A DNA stretch of 29,470 nt from JBFKQC01 sp041627895 (GTDB lineage: Bacteria; Pseudomonadota; Alphaproteobacteria; Rhodobacterales; Rhodobacteraceae). The first letter of the stretch is position 1; each line of letters begins with the position of its first letter. The notes under the pieces were generated by a model. That model did not search any database, was not told where the DNA came from, and saw only the letters and a list, made by a program, of their open reading frames with translations. The DNA is taken from contig JBFKQC010000051.1 in NCBI GenBank assembly GCA_041627895.1, positions 1 through 29,470 on the forward strand. Direction: 5' to 3'. Of the stretch, positions 7,546-15,522 are shown in pieces. The position numbers and the translations under genes are program-made.

Positions 7546-8535
7546 TTGGGATCAGTCCTGCGGATCATCGTCCAGCGGCTGCTGCTGGGACTGCTGACGC
7601 TGCTCGTCGTCTCGGTGGTGATCTTCGTGGCGGTGAACCTGCTGCCCGGCGATTTCGCGCAGGCGGTTCTGGGCCAGGGCGCGACGCAGGAGGCGATCGA
7701 GGCGATCCGCCGTGACCTGGGACTGGATCAGCCGTTCTTCCAGCGCTATTTCACCTGGCTCGCGGGCATGCTGCGCGGCGATCTGGGGATCAGCTTTGCG
7801 CAGATGAACTTCGCCTCGAACATGGGCGGCACGCAGCTCAAGACCGTGGCCGAGCAGATCGCGCCGCGGTTCGCGAACACCATGTTCCTCGCCGGTGTGA
7901 CGGCGGCCATCGCGGTGCCGTTCTCGATCACGCTCGGCGTGATGGCCGCGCTTTACCGCAACTCGGTCTTCGACCGGGCGACCAACATCGCGACGCTCAG
8001 CTCGATCTCGAGCCCCGAGTTCTTCCTCGCCTACATCCTGATCCTGTTCCTCGCCGTGCTGAACCCGATCTTCCCGTCCCTGTCGAACATCTTCGAGGGC
8101 ATGGGCTTCGGCGAGCGGCTGACCCGCACGATGCTGCCGGCGCTGACGCTGACGCTGGTGGTCACGGCGCACATGATGCGGATGACCCGGGCGGCGATCA
8201 TCAACCTCTTGGCCTCGCCCTATATCGAGATGGCGCGGCTGAAGGGGCTGAGCCCGATGCGGGTGATCGTGGTGCACGCGCTGCCGAACGCGCTGGCACC
8301 GATCATCAACGTGATCGCGCTGAACCTGGCGTACCTGGTGACCGGCGTCGTGGTGGTCGAGGTGGTGTTCGTCTATCCCGGCATCGGCCAGCTTTTCGTC
8401 GACAGCGTCAAGCTGCGTGACATCCCGGTGGTTCAGGCCTGCTGCCTGATCTTCGCCGGCGCGTACATCCTGCTGAACCTGACAGCGGATATCCTGTCGA
8501 TCGTCTCGAACCCGCGGCTGAGGCATCCGAAATGA
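7546..8535 (+). CDS. ABC transporter permease, DppB/OppB type
   Basis: An inner-membrane permease of the peptide/opine/nickel importer family (binding-protein-dependent transport system inner membrane component). Visible are the first helix IIVQRLLLGLLTLLVVSVVI, LRGDLGISF, and the EAA loop EMARLKGLSPMRVIVVHALPNALAP that contacts the ATPase, followed by VVEVVFVYPGIG near the C terminus. The start is ambiguous. An in-frame GTG at 7507 has no ribosome site, while TTG at 7546 has GGGGAG (7531-7536) at 9-base spacing and gives a 329-residue protein of normal length, so I prefer TTG. It overlaps the next permease gene as ATGA, meaning tight coupling. It is the first gene of a four-gene importer operon. 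The substrate cannot be read from the sequence. Confidence 0.88.
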   Translation: MGSVLRIIVQRLLLGLLTLLVVSVVIFVAVNLLPGDFAQAVLGQGATQEAIEAIRRDLGLDQPFFQRYFTWLAGMLRGDLGISFAQMNFASNMGGTQLKTVAEQIAPRFANTMFLAGVTAAIAVPFSITLGVMAALYRNSVFDRATNIATLSSISSPEFFLAYILILFLAVLNPIFPSLSNIFEGMGFGERLTRTMLPALTLTLVVTAHMMRMTRAAIINLLASPYIEMARLKGLSPMRVIVVHALPNALAPIINVIALNLAYLVTGVVVVEVVFVYPGIGQLFVDSVKLRDIPVVQACCLIFAGAYILLNLTADILSIVSNPRLRHPK

Positions 8536-9731
8536 CCTGGTGGCTGTGGATAATCCTGGCGCTCGTGGCGATCGGCGGCCTGGCCTGGGCGTTCCGCTAC
8601 GCCGGCCAGACGGCCACCGGCAACGCGCCGCGGTTCCGCGACATGCCCTACGGCGTCGCCTACGGCTATGTGCTGGGGGCGCTTCTGCTGATCGGCGCGG
8701 TCTGGTTCTACTTCCAGCCGGTCGAGGCGAACGGCGTGCCGCGCGCCAGCGTGATCTTCTTCCGCTGGGCCGTGCAGGGGCTGGTGCTGTTCGGCGTCGC
8801 GGCGCTGGTCTTCCGGCTTGCCGGCACGTTCGTCGGCACCCGCGCCACGCGGCGGCTGTTCCGCTCGATGCCGCTGACGGCGTCGTTCGGCATCCTGACG
8901 ATCCTGATCTACGCCGTCGTCGCCATCTTCGCCGGCCTGATCGCGCCCTACGGGCAAGAGGAAGTGCTGGCCAGCGCCAACATCGTGCCCGGCGGCAACC
9001 CGGCGATGGGCGGCAACCCGGATTATCCGCTGGGCACCGACCAGATCGGCCGCGACATCCTGAGCCGTCTGATCTACGGCGCGCAGAACACCGTGGGAAT
9101 CGCATTCGCCACCACCTGCCTGGCCTTCTTCCTGGGCGGTACGTTCGGGTTTCTCGCCGCGACGCTGGGCGGCTGGCTCGACCAGGTGCTCAGCCGCTCG
9201 GTCGACGTGCTGATGGCGATCCCGGCGCTGATCTTCGCGCTTCTCCTGATGACCATCGCCAGCGTCTGGGCGCCGAGCCTGGGCATTCCGCTCACCGTGT
9301 TCATGGTGATCATCATCGCGGTGATCGATTCGACCCGGGTCTACCGGCTGGCCCGCGCGGTGGCGATGAACATCGTGGTGATGGACTACATCGAGGCGGC
9401 GAAGCTGCGTGGAGAAGGGCTGGCCTATCTGATCTTCCGCGAGATCCTGCCGAACGCCACCGCGCCCCTGCTGGCCGAGTTCGGGCTGCGCTTTTGCTTC
9501 GTGTTCCTGACCATCGCGTCGCTTTCGTTCCTCGGCGTCGGCATCCAGCCGCCACTGGCGGACTGGGGCACCATGGTGCGCGACCTAAGCCAGTTCATCA
9601 ACTTCGCCGCCTTCGCGCCGCTGGTGGCCACCGCGCCGCTGCTGGCTGCGGGCGCCATCGCCTTGCTGACGGTGGCCGTAAACTTCGTGGTGGACTGGAT
9701 GCTGCACAAGTCGTCGGGGCTGAAGGAATGA
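8532..9731 (+). CDS. ABC transporter permease, DppC/OppC type, N-terminally extended
   Basis: A 399-residue second permease of the importer. Family DppC proteins are usually about 280-310 residues. The canonical part starts near residue 108 (RLFRSMPLTASFGILTILIY), followed by LIAPYGQEE, YPLGTDQIGRDILSRLIYGA (the conserved LGTD.lGRDil motif) and the EAA loop DYIEAAKLRGEGLAYLIFREILPNA, then SFLGVGIQPPLADWG. The first ~107 residues add about three hydrophobic segments (residues 2-21, 43-65 and 76-99) not found in classical DppC. The ATG overlaps the previous stop (ATGA). The extension is continuous in frame and its codon usage looks native, so it is part of the protein rather than a misplaced start. 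Its role is unknown. Confidence 0.9.
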   Translation: MTWWLWIILALVAIGGLAWAFRYAGQTATGNAPRFRDMPYGVAYGYVLGALLLIGAVWFYFQPVEANGVPRASVIFFRWAVQGLVLFGVAALVFRLAGTFVGTRATRRLFRSMPLTASFGILTILIYAVVAIFAGLIAPYGQEEVLASANIVPGGNPAMGGNPDYPLGTDQIGRDILSRLIYGAQNTVGIAFATTCLAFFLGGTFGFLAATLGGWLDQVLSRSVDVLMAIPALIFALLLMTIASVWAPSLGIPLTVFMVIIIAVIDSTRVYRLARAVAMNIVVMDYIEAAKLRGEGLAYLIFREILPNATAPLLAEFGLRFCFVFLTIASLSFLGVGIQPPLADWGTMVRDLSQFINFAAFAPLVATAPLLAAGAIALLTVAVNFVVDWMLHKSSGLKE

Positions 9732-9891
9732 TCCCGTTGACCCAGCCGAACGCCATCGGCCCGGCCGTGATCGGCCCGGCTTGCCCCATCCCTACCGCCC
9801 TCGATCCTAGGGCGATTCGGTTTAGGTTCGGTGAAGCGGCGGCAGTGGTATGCAGGGCCGCGACCCATACGAAGCGCCGGAGGGCAAGCCG
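9732..9891. other. 160-bp gap inside the importer operon
   Basis: There is no plausible gene here. The gap holds a duplicated TCGGCCCGGC segment (about 9759-9785) able to form an imperfect hairpin, and a second short inverted repeat, GCCCT (9797-9801) / AGGGC (9809-9813). No T-tract follows either. It may be an RNA-processing or expression-setting element between permease and ATPase genes. I see no clear promoter. Confidence 0.3.
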
Positions 9892-11544
9892 ATGAGCGAC
9901 AGCCAGGTGCTGGTCGAGATCAAGGACCTTTGGATCGAGGGCCGGTCCGACGAGGAATGGCTGCCGATCATCAACGGCGCCAGCCTGACGCTCAACAAGG
10001 GCGAGGTTCTGGGCCTGATCGGCGAATCCGGCGCGGGCAAGTCGACCCTGGGGCTGGCCGCCATGGGTTTCACCCGCGACGGGGTGCGGATCAAGTCGGG
10101 CAGCGTCACCTTCGACGGCATCGACCTGATCAACGCCTCGGCCGCGGTCAAGCGCGACCTGCTCGGCAAGCGCATCGCCTATGTCGCGCAATCGGCGGCG
10201 GCGAGCTTCAACCCGGCGCACAAGCTGATCGACCAGCATGTCGAGGGCCCGGTGCAGCACGGCGTCTCGCCGCGGTCCGACAGCGTGAGCGACGGGGTCG
10301 AGCTGTACCGCCGCCTGCGCCTGCCGAACCCCGACGAGATCGGGTTCCGGTATCCGCATCAGGTCTCGGGCGGGCAGTTGCAGCGGGCGATGACGGCGAT
10401 GGCGATGTCGTGCCGGCCGGACCTGATCATCTTCGACGAACCCACCACGGCGCTGGACGTCACCACCCAGATCGAGGTGCTGGCCGCGATCCGCGACATC
10501 GTCGAACAGTTCGACACAGCGGCGATCTACATCACCCACGACCTGGCCGTGGTGGCGCAGATGGCCGACCGGATCAAGGTGCTGCTGAAGGGCGACGAGG
10601 TCGAGGAATCCGACACCCGCACCATGCTGTCCGATCCGAAGGAGGATTACACGAAAAGCCTCTGGGCGGTGCGCAGCTTTCAGCGCCCGCAGAAACCGCC
10701 GGCCGATCCAGGCGCGGTGCCGGTGATCAGCGTCAGGAACGTCACCGCCGCCTATGGCTCGATCCCGGTCCTGCACGACGTCAGCTTCGACATCCACGAG
10801 GGGCGCACCGTCGCCGTGGTGGGCGAATCCGGGTCCGGCAAGTCGACCGCGGCGCGCTGCATCACCGGGCTTCTGCCGCCGAAGTCGGGCCATGTCGAGT
10901 TTCGCGGCGAGGCGCTGCCGCTGGATTACCGCCGGCGCAGCAAGACGCAGCTGCGCCAGGCGCAGATGATCTATCAGATGGCCGACACCGCGCTGAACCC
11001 GCGCAAGCCGATCGGCGAGATCATCGGCCGGCCCGTGCAGTTCTACATGGGACTTCACGGCGCGAAGAAGCGCGAGCGGGTGCGCGAGCTTCTGAACGAG
11101 ATCGAGATGGAACCCGACCAGTTCATCGACCGCCTGCCCTCGGAACTCAGCGGCGGGCAGAAACAGCGGGTCGGCATCGCCCGCGCGCTGGCCGCCGAGC
11201 CCGATTTCATCATCTGCGACGAGGTCACGTCGGCGCTGGACCAGCTGGTCGCCGAGGGCATCCTGAAGCTGCTCGCGCGACTGCAGGACGAGCTGAAGCT
11301 CAGCTACATGTTCATCACCCACGATCTGGCCACGGTGCGTTCGATCGCCGACGAGGTGGTGGTGATGAAGGACGGCCGGGTGGTGGAACAGGGGCCGAAG
11401 ACCGAGATGTTCCGCCCGCCGCACCATGCCTATACCGACCTGCTGCTCAGCTCGGTCCCGGAGATGGATCCGGACTGGCTGACCAATCTGCTGGCCGAGC
11501 GCGGAGTTGATAACATCGGCGATGCCGCAGTTGATAGAATGTAG
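9892..11544 (+). CDS. ABC transporter ATP-binding protein with two fused ATPase domains
   Basis: A 550-residue cytoplasmic protein carrying both ATPases of a DppD/DppF-type importer in one chain. Domain 1 has Walker A GESGAGKST (44-52), signature VSGGQLQRA (about 158-166), Walker B IIFDEPTTALD (about 179-189) and the H-switch YITHD. Domain 2 has Walker A GESGSGKST (about 311-319), signature LSGGQKQRV (about 418-426), Walker B IICDEVTSALD (about 439-449) and FITHD. The start at 9892 is chosen because GGAGGG (9879-9884) lies 7 bases upstream; an earlier in-frame ATG at 9850 lacks such a site. Both sites look catalytically complete, although domain 2 has DEVTS instead of the usual DEPTS. It energises the adjacent permeases. 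Confidence 0.93.
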   Translation: MSDSQVLVEIKDLWIEGRSDEEWLPIINGASLTLNKGEVLGLIGESGAGKSTLGLAAMGFTRDGVRIKSGSVTFDGIDLINASAAVKRDLLGKRIAYVAQSAAASFNPAHKLIDQHVEGPVQHGVSPRSDSVSDGVELYRRLRLPNPDEIGFRYPHQVSGGQLQRAMTAMAMSCRPDLIIFDEPTTALDVTTQIEVLAAIRDIVEQFDTAAIYITHDLAVVAQMADRIKVLLKGDEVEESDTRTMLSDPKEDYTKSLWAVRSFQRPQKPPADPGAVPVISVRNVTAAYGSIPVLHDVSFDIHEGRTVAVVGESGSGKSTAARCITGLLPPKSGHVEFRGEALPLDYRRRSKTQLRQAQMIYQMADTALNPRKPIGEIIGRPVQFYMGLHGAKKRERVRELLNEIEMEPDQFIDRLPSELSGGQKQRVGIARALAAEPDFIICDEVTSALDQLVAEGILKLLARLQDELKLSYMFITHDLATVRSIADEVVVMKDGRVVEQGPKTEMFRPPHHAYTDLLLSSVPEMDPDWLTNLLAERGVDNIGDAAVDRM

Positions 11545-11572
11545 GCGAATCGCTGTATGACACCCTGCACGA

Positions 11573-11593
11573 CGGGCGGCCGGTGCGCCGCCT
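11573..11593 (+). other. Short intercistronic hairpin before binding-protein gene
   Basis: GGCGG and CCGCC arms flank a loop containing CCGGTGCG, between the ATPase stop and the binding-protein start. Stem-loops at this position can stabilise or separate the mRNA of an abundant binding protein. No T-tract follows, so it is not a classical terminator. Confidence 0.3.
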
Positions 11594-11626
11594 GAACAGA
11601 GAAAAGACATGATGGGAGGAATGAAC

Positions 11627-13171
11627 ATGTCTCGATTCACACGACGCGGTCTGCTGAGGACCGGCGTGGCCGCCGGTGTGCTGGCTGCCACCGGCGTCCC
11701 GACCTTCGCCCAGCCCAAGCGCGGCGGCACGCTGCGCCTCGGCCTCGCGGGCGCCAACACCTCGGACAGCTGGGACGGCCGCACGCATTCCGACAGCTAC
11801 ATGATCAACCTCGGCCACGGCGCCGTGTTCGACTGCCTGACCGAGGTCGGCGCCGACGGCCAGCTGCATGGCGAGCTTGCCGAAAGCTGGGAGGCCACCC
11901 CCGACGCCAAGGTCTGGACCTTCAACCTGCGCCAGGGCGTCACGTTCCACAACGGCAAGGCGTTCGGCGCCGACGACGTGATCGAATCGCTGAACATGCA
12001 TACCGCCGAGGGCGCCAAGTCGGCGGCCAAGCCGATCGTCTCGGCGATCACCGAGATGAAGAAGCTGGGCGATCATCAGGTGCAGTTCACGCTTGCCGCC
12101 GGCAACGCGGACTTCCCGTTCCTGCTTAGCGACTACCACATCCTGATGTACCCGGCCGGCCAGGTCGACGAGGCCATCGCCAAGGGCATCGGCACCGGGC
12201 TTTACAAGGTCGAGGCGTTCGATCCCGGCGTGCGCACCGTGTTGAGCCGGGTGGACGGGCACTACAAGGACGGCCGCGCCGGCTGGTTCGACTCGATCGA
12301 GGCGATCGCGATCAACGATGCCTCGGCGCGGATGAACGCGCTGATGACCAACCAGGTGGATGCGGTGAACCGGGTCGACTTCAAGACCGAGCCGCTGATG
12401 CGCGCCAACCCGAACGTGTCGATCTTCGAGGTCACCGGCAACCAGCACTTCACCTTTGCGATGCTGACCCAGACCTCGCCCTTCGACAACGTGCATATCC
12501 GCCGGGCGCTGAAATACGCGATCAACCGGCAGGAGATGGTCGACAAGATCCTGCTGGGCCACGGCCGCGTGGGCAACGACACGCCGATCGGGCCGGCGAA
12601 CCAGTACTTCAACGCCGACATGGAGCAGCTGACCTACGATCCGGACAGGGCCAAGTTCCACCTCAAGGAGGCGGGGCTCGATTCGTTCGACGTCAACCTT
12701 TCGGCGGCGAACGCGGCGTTCACCGGCGCGATCGACGCGGCGCAGCTGTTCCAGGCCTCTGCCCGGGACGCCGGCATCAACATCAGCGTGGTGCAGGAAC
12801 CCGACGACGGTTACTGGTCGAACGTCTGGCTGAAGAAGGGGTTCAGCGCGGTCTACTGGTCGGGCCGCCCGACCGAGGACTGGATGTTCTCGACCGCCTA
12901 CGAGGCCGGCGTGCCGTGGAACGACAGCCAGTGGAACGATCCCCAGTTCCAGGAGCTGCTGTACAAGGGCCGCGCCGAGCTCGACAGCGACAAGCGGCGC
13001 GAGATCTACTACGAGATGCAGGAGATCCTGCGCGACCGCGGCGGGGTGATCGTGCCGATGTTCGCCAACTTCGTCGATGCGGCCTCGGCGAAGCTCGCCC
13101 ACGGCGAGAAGATCGGCAACAACTTCCAGATGGACGGCAGCCGGATCGCCGAGCGCTGGTGGTTCGCATAG
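11627..13171 (+). CDS. ABC transporter substrate-binding protein, family 5 (DppA-like), Tat-exported
   Basis: A 514-residue periplasmic solute-binding protein of the peptide/opine/nickel family. It begins with a twin-arginine signal, SRFTRRGLLRTGVAAGVLA, ending around VPTFAQP. The mature N terminus is KRGGTLRLGLAG, followed by the family hallmark ELAESWEATPDAKVWTFNLR and RQGVTFHNGKAFGADDVI, and further on RRALKYAINRQEMVDKILLG. Several in-frame ATGs occur (11609, 11612, 11621, 11627). I chose 11627 because GGGAGGA (11614-11620) sits 6 bases before it and the Tat motif follows directly. It is the last gene of the importer operon and is followed by an intrinsic terminator. The ligand is unknown; Tat export of family 5 receptors occurs in several proteobacteria. 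Confidence 0.93.
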   Translation: MSRFTRRGLLRTGVAAGVLAATGVPTFAQPKRGGTLRLGLAGANTSDSWDGRTHSDSYMINLGHGAVFDCLTEVGADGQLHGELAESWEATPDAKVWTFNLRQGVTFHNGKAFGADDVIESLNMHTAEGAKSAAKPIVSAITEMKKLGDHQVQFTLAAGNADFPFLLSDYHILMYPAGQVDEAIAKGIGTGLYKVEAFDPGVRTVLSRVDGHYKDGRAGWFDSIEAIAINDASARMNALMTNQVDAVNRVDFKTEPLMRANPNVSIFEVTGNQHFTFAMLTQTSPFDNVHIRRALKYAINRQEMVDKILLGHGRVGNDTPIGPANQYFNADMEQLTYDPDRAKFHLKEAGLDSFDVNLSAANAAFTGAIDAAQLFQASARDAGINISVVQEPDDGYWSNVWLKKGFSAVYWSGRPTEDWMFSTAYEAGVPWNDSQWNDPQFQELLYKGRAELDSDKRREIYYEMQEILRDRGGVIVPMFANFVDAASAKLAHGEKIGNNFQMDGSRIAERWWFA

Positions 13172-13194
13172 GCTGACGCCGGATTACGGACAGG

Positions 13195-13225
13195 AACGCC
13201 CCGCTTCGGCGGGGCGTTTCGTTTC
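13195..13225 (+). terminator. Intrinsic terminator of the importer operon
   Basis: A perfect stem AACGCCCCGC / GCGGGGCGTT closed by a stable TTCG tetraloop (13205-13208), followed by TTTCGTTTC. It lies 24 bases after the binding-protein stop. It also lies just downstream of the convergent decarboxylase stop (13233) and may serve both strands. Confidence 0.92.
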
Positions 13226-13232
13226 GGCCGGG

Positions 13233-14630
13233 TCAGGTCGCGGCCCTCACCTCGCGCTCTACCGCCGCCATCGCGGCGCGCACGTCGTCGCAGGTCGTGC
13301 GGTGGTTGACGATGGCCGCACGCAGGCAGGCGCGGCCGTCGATCGTCGTCGTCGAGAATACCGCCTCGCCCGAAAGCTGCAGCGTCGCGGCGATGCCGGC
13401 GGGGTCGCCGGCGCGGGGGGCGAAACAGCAGAGATTCGAGACCACCGGATGCGCGAGGTCCAGCCAGTCCGACGCCGCGGCCAGTTCGCCCATCAGCGCG
13501 GCCTGCCGGCAATTATCGGTGATCGCGGCGCCCAGCGCCCCGGTCCCCAGCGCCTCGATGGCGGCCCAGACCTTCAACGCCCTGAAGCCGCGGGAAAGCT
13601 CGACGCTGTAATCGGTGAACCAGGTATCGCCGCCGGCCAGCCCGGCGGCCTGCCCGGCCAGGTATTCCGGCCGCGCCGCGAACGTGGCGCGGTGCGCCTC
13701 GCGGTCGGCGATCAGGCAGGCGCCGCAATCATAGGGCACCCCGATCCACTTGTGGAAATCGGTGGCGATGCTGTCGGCCCGGCCGATGCCCCGCGCAAGG
13801 TCGCGCCAGGGCGCATCCGCCAGGATCGTCCACAGCCCGAAAGCCGCGTCGGCATGCAGCCAGATGCCGCGCCCGGCGCAGAAATCGGCGAGGCCGTCGA
13901 GCGGGTCGAAGCTGCCGGTGTTCACCGATCCGGCGGTGCCGACGACGGCGAGCGGGACGATCCCTTCGGCGCGGTCGATGTCTACCGCGTCCGCAAGCCG
14001 GTCGAAATCCATCGCGCCGCCCCCGGTCAGCGCCACGCGGAACACCGCGTCCGAGCCGTGGCCCATCACCTCCAGCGCCTTGGCGACGCAGGAATGCCCG
14101 CCCTCGGCGATGTAGACCCGCACCCGCGGCAGGTCGGCGATGCCCTGCGTGCGCACCTTCGGATAGAGCCGCCTGCGCGCCGCCGAAAGCGCCAGGATTG
14201 TGGCCTGCGAGGTGCCGCTGGTCATCAGCCCGAAGGCGCCGGCGGGCATTCCGATCAGTTGGCAGAGCCAGGCAATCACCGCCTTCTCCACCTCGATTGC
14301 GCCGTGGTCGCGCCCGCCGAGATTGCTGTTCATCGTCGCGGCGACCAGCTCGGCCGCGGCCGAGACCGGCAGGCCGGTGCCGTGTACCCAGCCCCAGAAC
14401 CGCGGATGGGTGTTGCCGGTGGCGTAGGGCATGATCTGTTCCGCCATCCGCGCCATCACGTCGCCGCCATGCCCCGGCGCGACGGTCCGGGCGTAGCCCT
14501 CTGGCACCGGCTGCCAGGGCAGGTCCCGCGCCCCCTGCATCCGGTCGACGCAGGCGTCCAGCAACACGTGGAAGCGGCGGCGGAAATCGTCCCAGTCGGG
14601 CGGGTCGAGCCGGCGGCCCTCGCCGTTCAC
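13233..14630 (-). CDS. PLP-dependent group II amino-acid decarboxylase
   Basis: A 465-residue pyridoxal-phosphate enzyme of the aromatic-L-amino-acid/glutamate decarboxylase fold type. The visible parts are NTHPRFWGWVHG (substrate-side N-terminal region), MTSGTSQATILALSAAR (phosphate-binding region), YIAEGGHSCVAKALEVMG, LHADAAFGLW (PLP-pyridine Asp), and the PLP lysine in SIATDFHKWIGVPYDCG (Lys near 294). The GTG at 14630 overlaps the stop of the upstream iron-sulfur gene as GTGA, which decides the start: the open frame runs further upstream only as a shadow of that gene. HADAAFG and DFHKW match the aromatic decarboxylase group, but the actual substrate cannot be told. Translational coupling to a CDGSH-type protein is unusual. 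Confidence 0.9.
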   Translation of the reverse strand: MNGEGRRLDPPDWDDFRRRFHVLLDACVDRMQGARDLPWQPVPEGYARTVAPGHGGDVMARMAEQIMPYATGNTHPRFWGWVHGTGLPVSAAAELVAATMNSNLGGRDHGAIEVEKAVIAWLCQLIGMPAGAFGLMTSGTSQATILALSAARRRLYPKVRTQGIADLPRVRVYIAEGGHSCVAKALEVMGHGSDAVFRVALTGGGAMDFDRLADAVDIDRAEGIVPLAVVGTAGSVNTGSFDPLDGLADFCAGRGIWLHADAAFGLWTILADAPWRDLARGIGRADSIATDFHKWIGVPYDCGACLIADREAHRATFAARPEYLAGQAAGLAGGDTWFTDYSVELSRGFRALKVWAAIEALGTGALGAAITDNCRQAALMGELAAASDWLDLAHPVVSNLCCFAPRAGDPAGIAATLQLSGEAVFSTTTIDGRACLRAAIVNHRTTCDDVRAAMAAVEREVRAAT

Positions 14631-15235
14631 GCGGTCCAGCCCCGGTCGCGGTGGGTGCCGTCGCAATAGGGCTTGTTGCCCGACAGGCCGCACCGGCACA
14701 GCACGAACTTGGCCTTGGTCGCGCCCTCGCCCGGCACGTCCGCGGCAATCTCGGCGCCGGTGATCCAATAGGGGCCGTCCTTCTGCACCTCGACCGTCGC
14801 CCGGTCGGGCAGCGCGTGGGCCCGCCCCTCGATCCAGAGCGCGCCCGAGGGGCAGGCGCGCATGACCTTTTCGACGCCGTCGAGGTCGCGGTCGGGCTCG
14901 ATCCAGGGCCGTCGCCTGGAATCGAACGCCGCGGGCGCGATCCGCGCGCATTCGGCGGCGTGCGAACAGACCCGTGGGTTGAAGTTCACCGTCAGCGTCT
15001 CGCCCTCGTAGCGAAGCACCCGGTCCTTGCCGGCGGGGTCTCCGCCGCGGCTCTGGAACCCGTTCTTCTTGTGGGTGCCGTCGCAGAACGGCTTGTTGCC
15101 CGATCCGCCGCAGCGGCAAAGCGCCATCACCTCCTTCACCTCGATCTCTTCGCCGTCGGGGCCGATCATCCGCGTCGCGCCCTTGACGACCAGCGGCCCG
15201 TTCTCGCGTTCCTCGATGGTCGGTCGGTCTGCCAT
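14627..15235 (-). CDS. Double-CDGSH / ferredoxin-like iron-sulfur protein
   Basis: A 202-residue protein with three predicted iron-sulfur sites. The N-terminal CDGSH domain is CRCGGSGNKPFCDGTH (C40, C42, C51, H55) and the C-terminal one is CRCGLSGNKPYCDGTH (C180, C182, C191, H195). Each has the C-x-C...C-x3-H pattern that binds a 2Fe-2S cluster with one His ligand. Between them is a divergent 4Fe-4S mono-cluster ferredoxin-like domain with PRVCSHAAECARIAPAAF (C90, C96) and RACPSGALWIEG (C128). Only three Cys are obvious there, so the cluster type is uncertain. The ATG at 15235 follows GGAGCAGGA. It is divergent from rimP and coupled to the downstream decarboxylase. A redox or cluster-transfer role is inferred from the family; the exact function is unknown. 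Confidence 0.9.
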   Translation of the reverse strand: MADRPTIEERENGPLVVKGATRMIGPDGEEIEVKEVMALCRCGGSGNKPFCDGTHKKNGFQSRGGDPAGKDRVLRYEGETLTVNFNPRVCSHAAECARIAPAAFDSRRRPWIEPDRDLDGVEKVMRACPSGALWIEGRAHALPDRATVEVQKDGPYWITGAEIAADVPGEGATKAKFVLCRCGLSGNKPYCDGTHRDRGWTA

Positions 15236-15404
15236 GGTCCTGCTCCTGTCGCTGCCCGCCGAGGCTAGAGCGCGGCGCAGCGCGGCGCAACGGGGCAGGG
15301 GCGGCCGGGGGCGGCCAGGCGCGGACGGGGGCTGAAGGGGGGCCGGTCAGGTGGCGGGCGGTCCGCCCCGGCGTCGCCGATGACCCGAACCGCAAACAGC
15401 CCCC
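15236..15404. other. Divergent intergenic region
   Basis: There is no credible gene here. It contains a 10-bp tandem duplication AGCGCGGCGC (15269-15278 and 15279-15288) and G-rich GGGCGGCC repeats just after it. It must hold the promoter for the leftward iron-sulfur gene, but I could not recognise its boxes. Confidence 0.4.
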
Positions 15405-15433
15405 TTGCGGACTCCTCCGTCAGCGCGTATATG
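15405..15433 (+). promoter_or_regulatory. Predicted sigma-70-type promoter of rimP-nusA-ylxR-infB
   Basis: TTGCGG at 15405-15410, a 17-bp spacer, and TATATG at 15428-15433. Both boxes fit the sigma-70 consensus reasonably and the spacing is ideal. Transcription would start near 15440, giving a leader of about 80 bases that contains the terminator hairpin at 15488-15510. Confidence 0.65.
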
Positions 15434-15441
15434 CCCCTCAA

Positions 15442-15510
15442 CAGCGGCGTTTCGGCTTCCACCCCCGAGGCTCCACCGGAAAATCCGACGGGCCGCTGGC
15501 CCGTTTTTTT
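15442..15510 (+). promoter_or_regulatory. Candidate attenuator: terminator plus competing antiterminator segment
   Basis: The terminator is ACGGGCC (15488-15494), loop GCT, GGCCCGT (15498-15504), then an unbroken run of seven T (15504-15510). It sits 12 bases before the rimP ATG. The gene on its left is divergent, so the only rightward transcripts it can stop are those starting in this intergenic region. CAGCGGC at 15442-15448, the first bases of the predicted transcript, is exactly complementary to GCCGCTG at 15492-15498. That pairing would consume the loop and part of the 5' arm of the terminator. The two structures are mutually exclusive. Regulation through this switch is inference; the pairing itself is seen. 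It could alternatively yield a small RNA of about 70 bases. Confidence 0.65.
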
Positions 15511-15522
15511 GTGCCTGACCGA

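Noticed and set aside
9598..11784. A 728-codon frame antisense to the ABC ATPase gene
   Set aside because: The plus-strand gene has full paired Walker/signature motifs; the antisense frame has none and spans several gene boundaries.
13233..15395. One 720-residue fusion of decarboxylase with an upstream domain
   Set aside because: The upstream part is an out-of-frame reading of the CDGSH gene. The GTG at 14630 with GTGA overlap gives a full-length decarboxylase.
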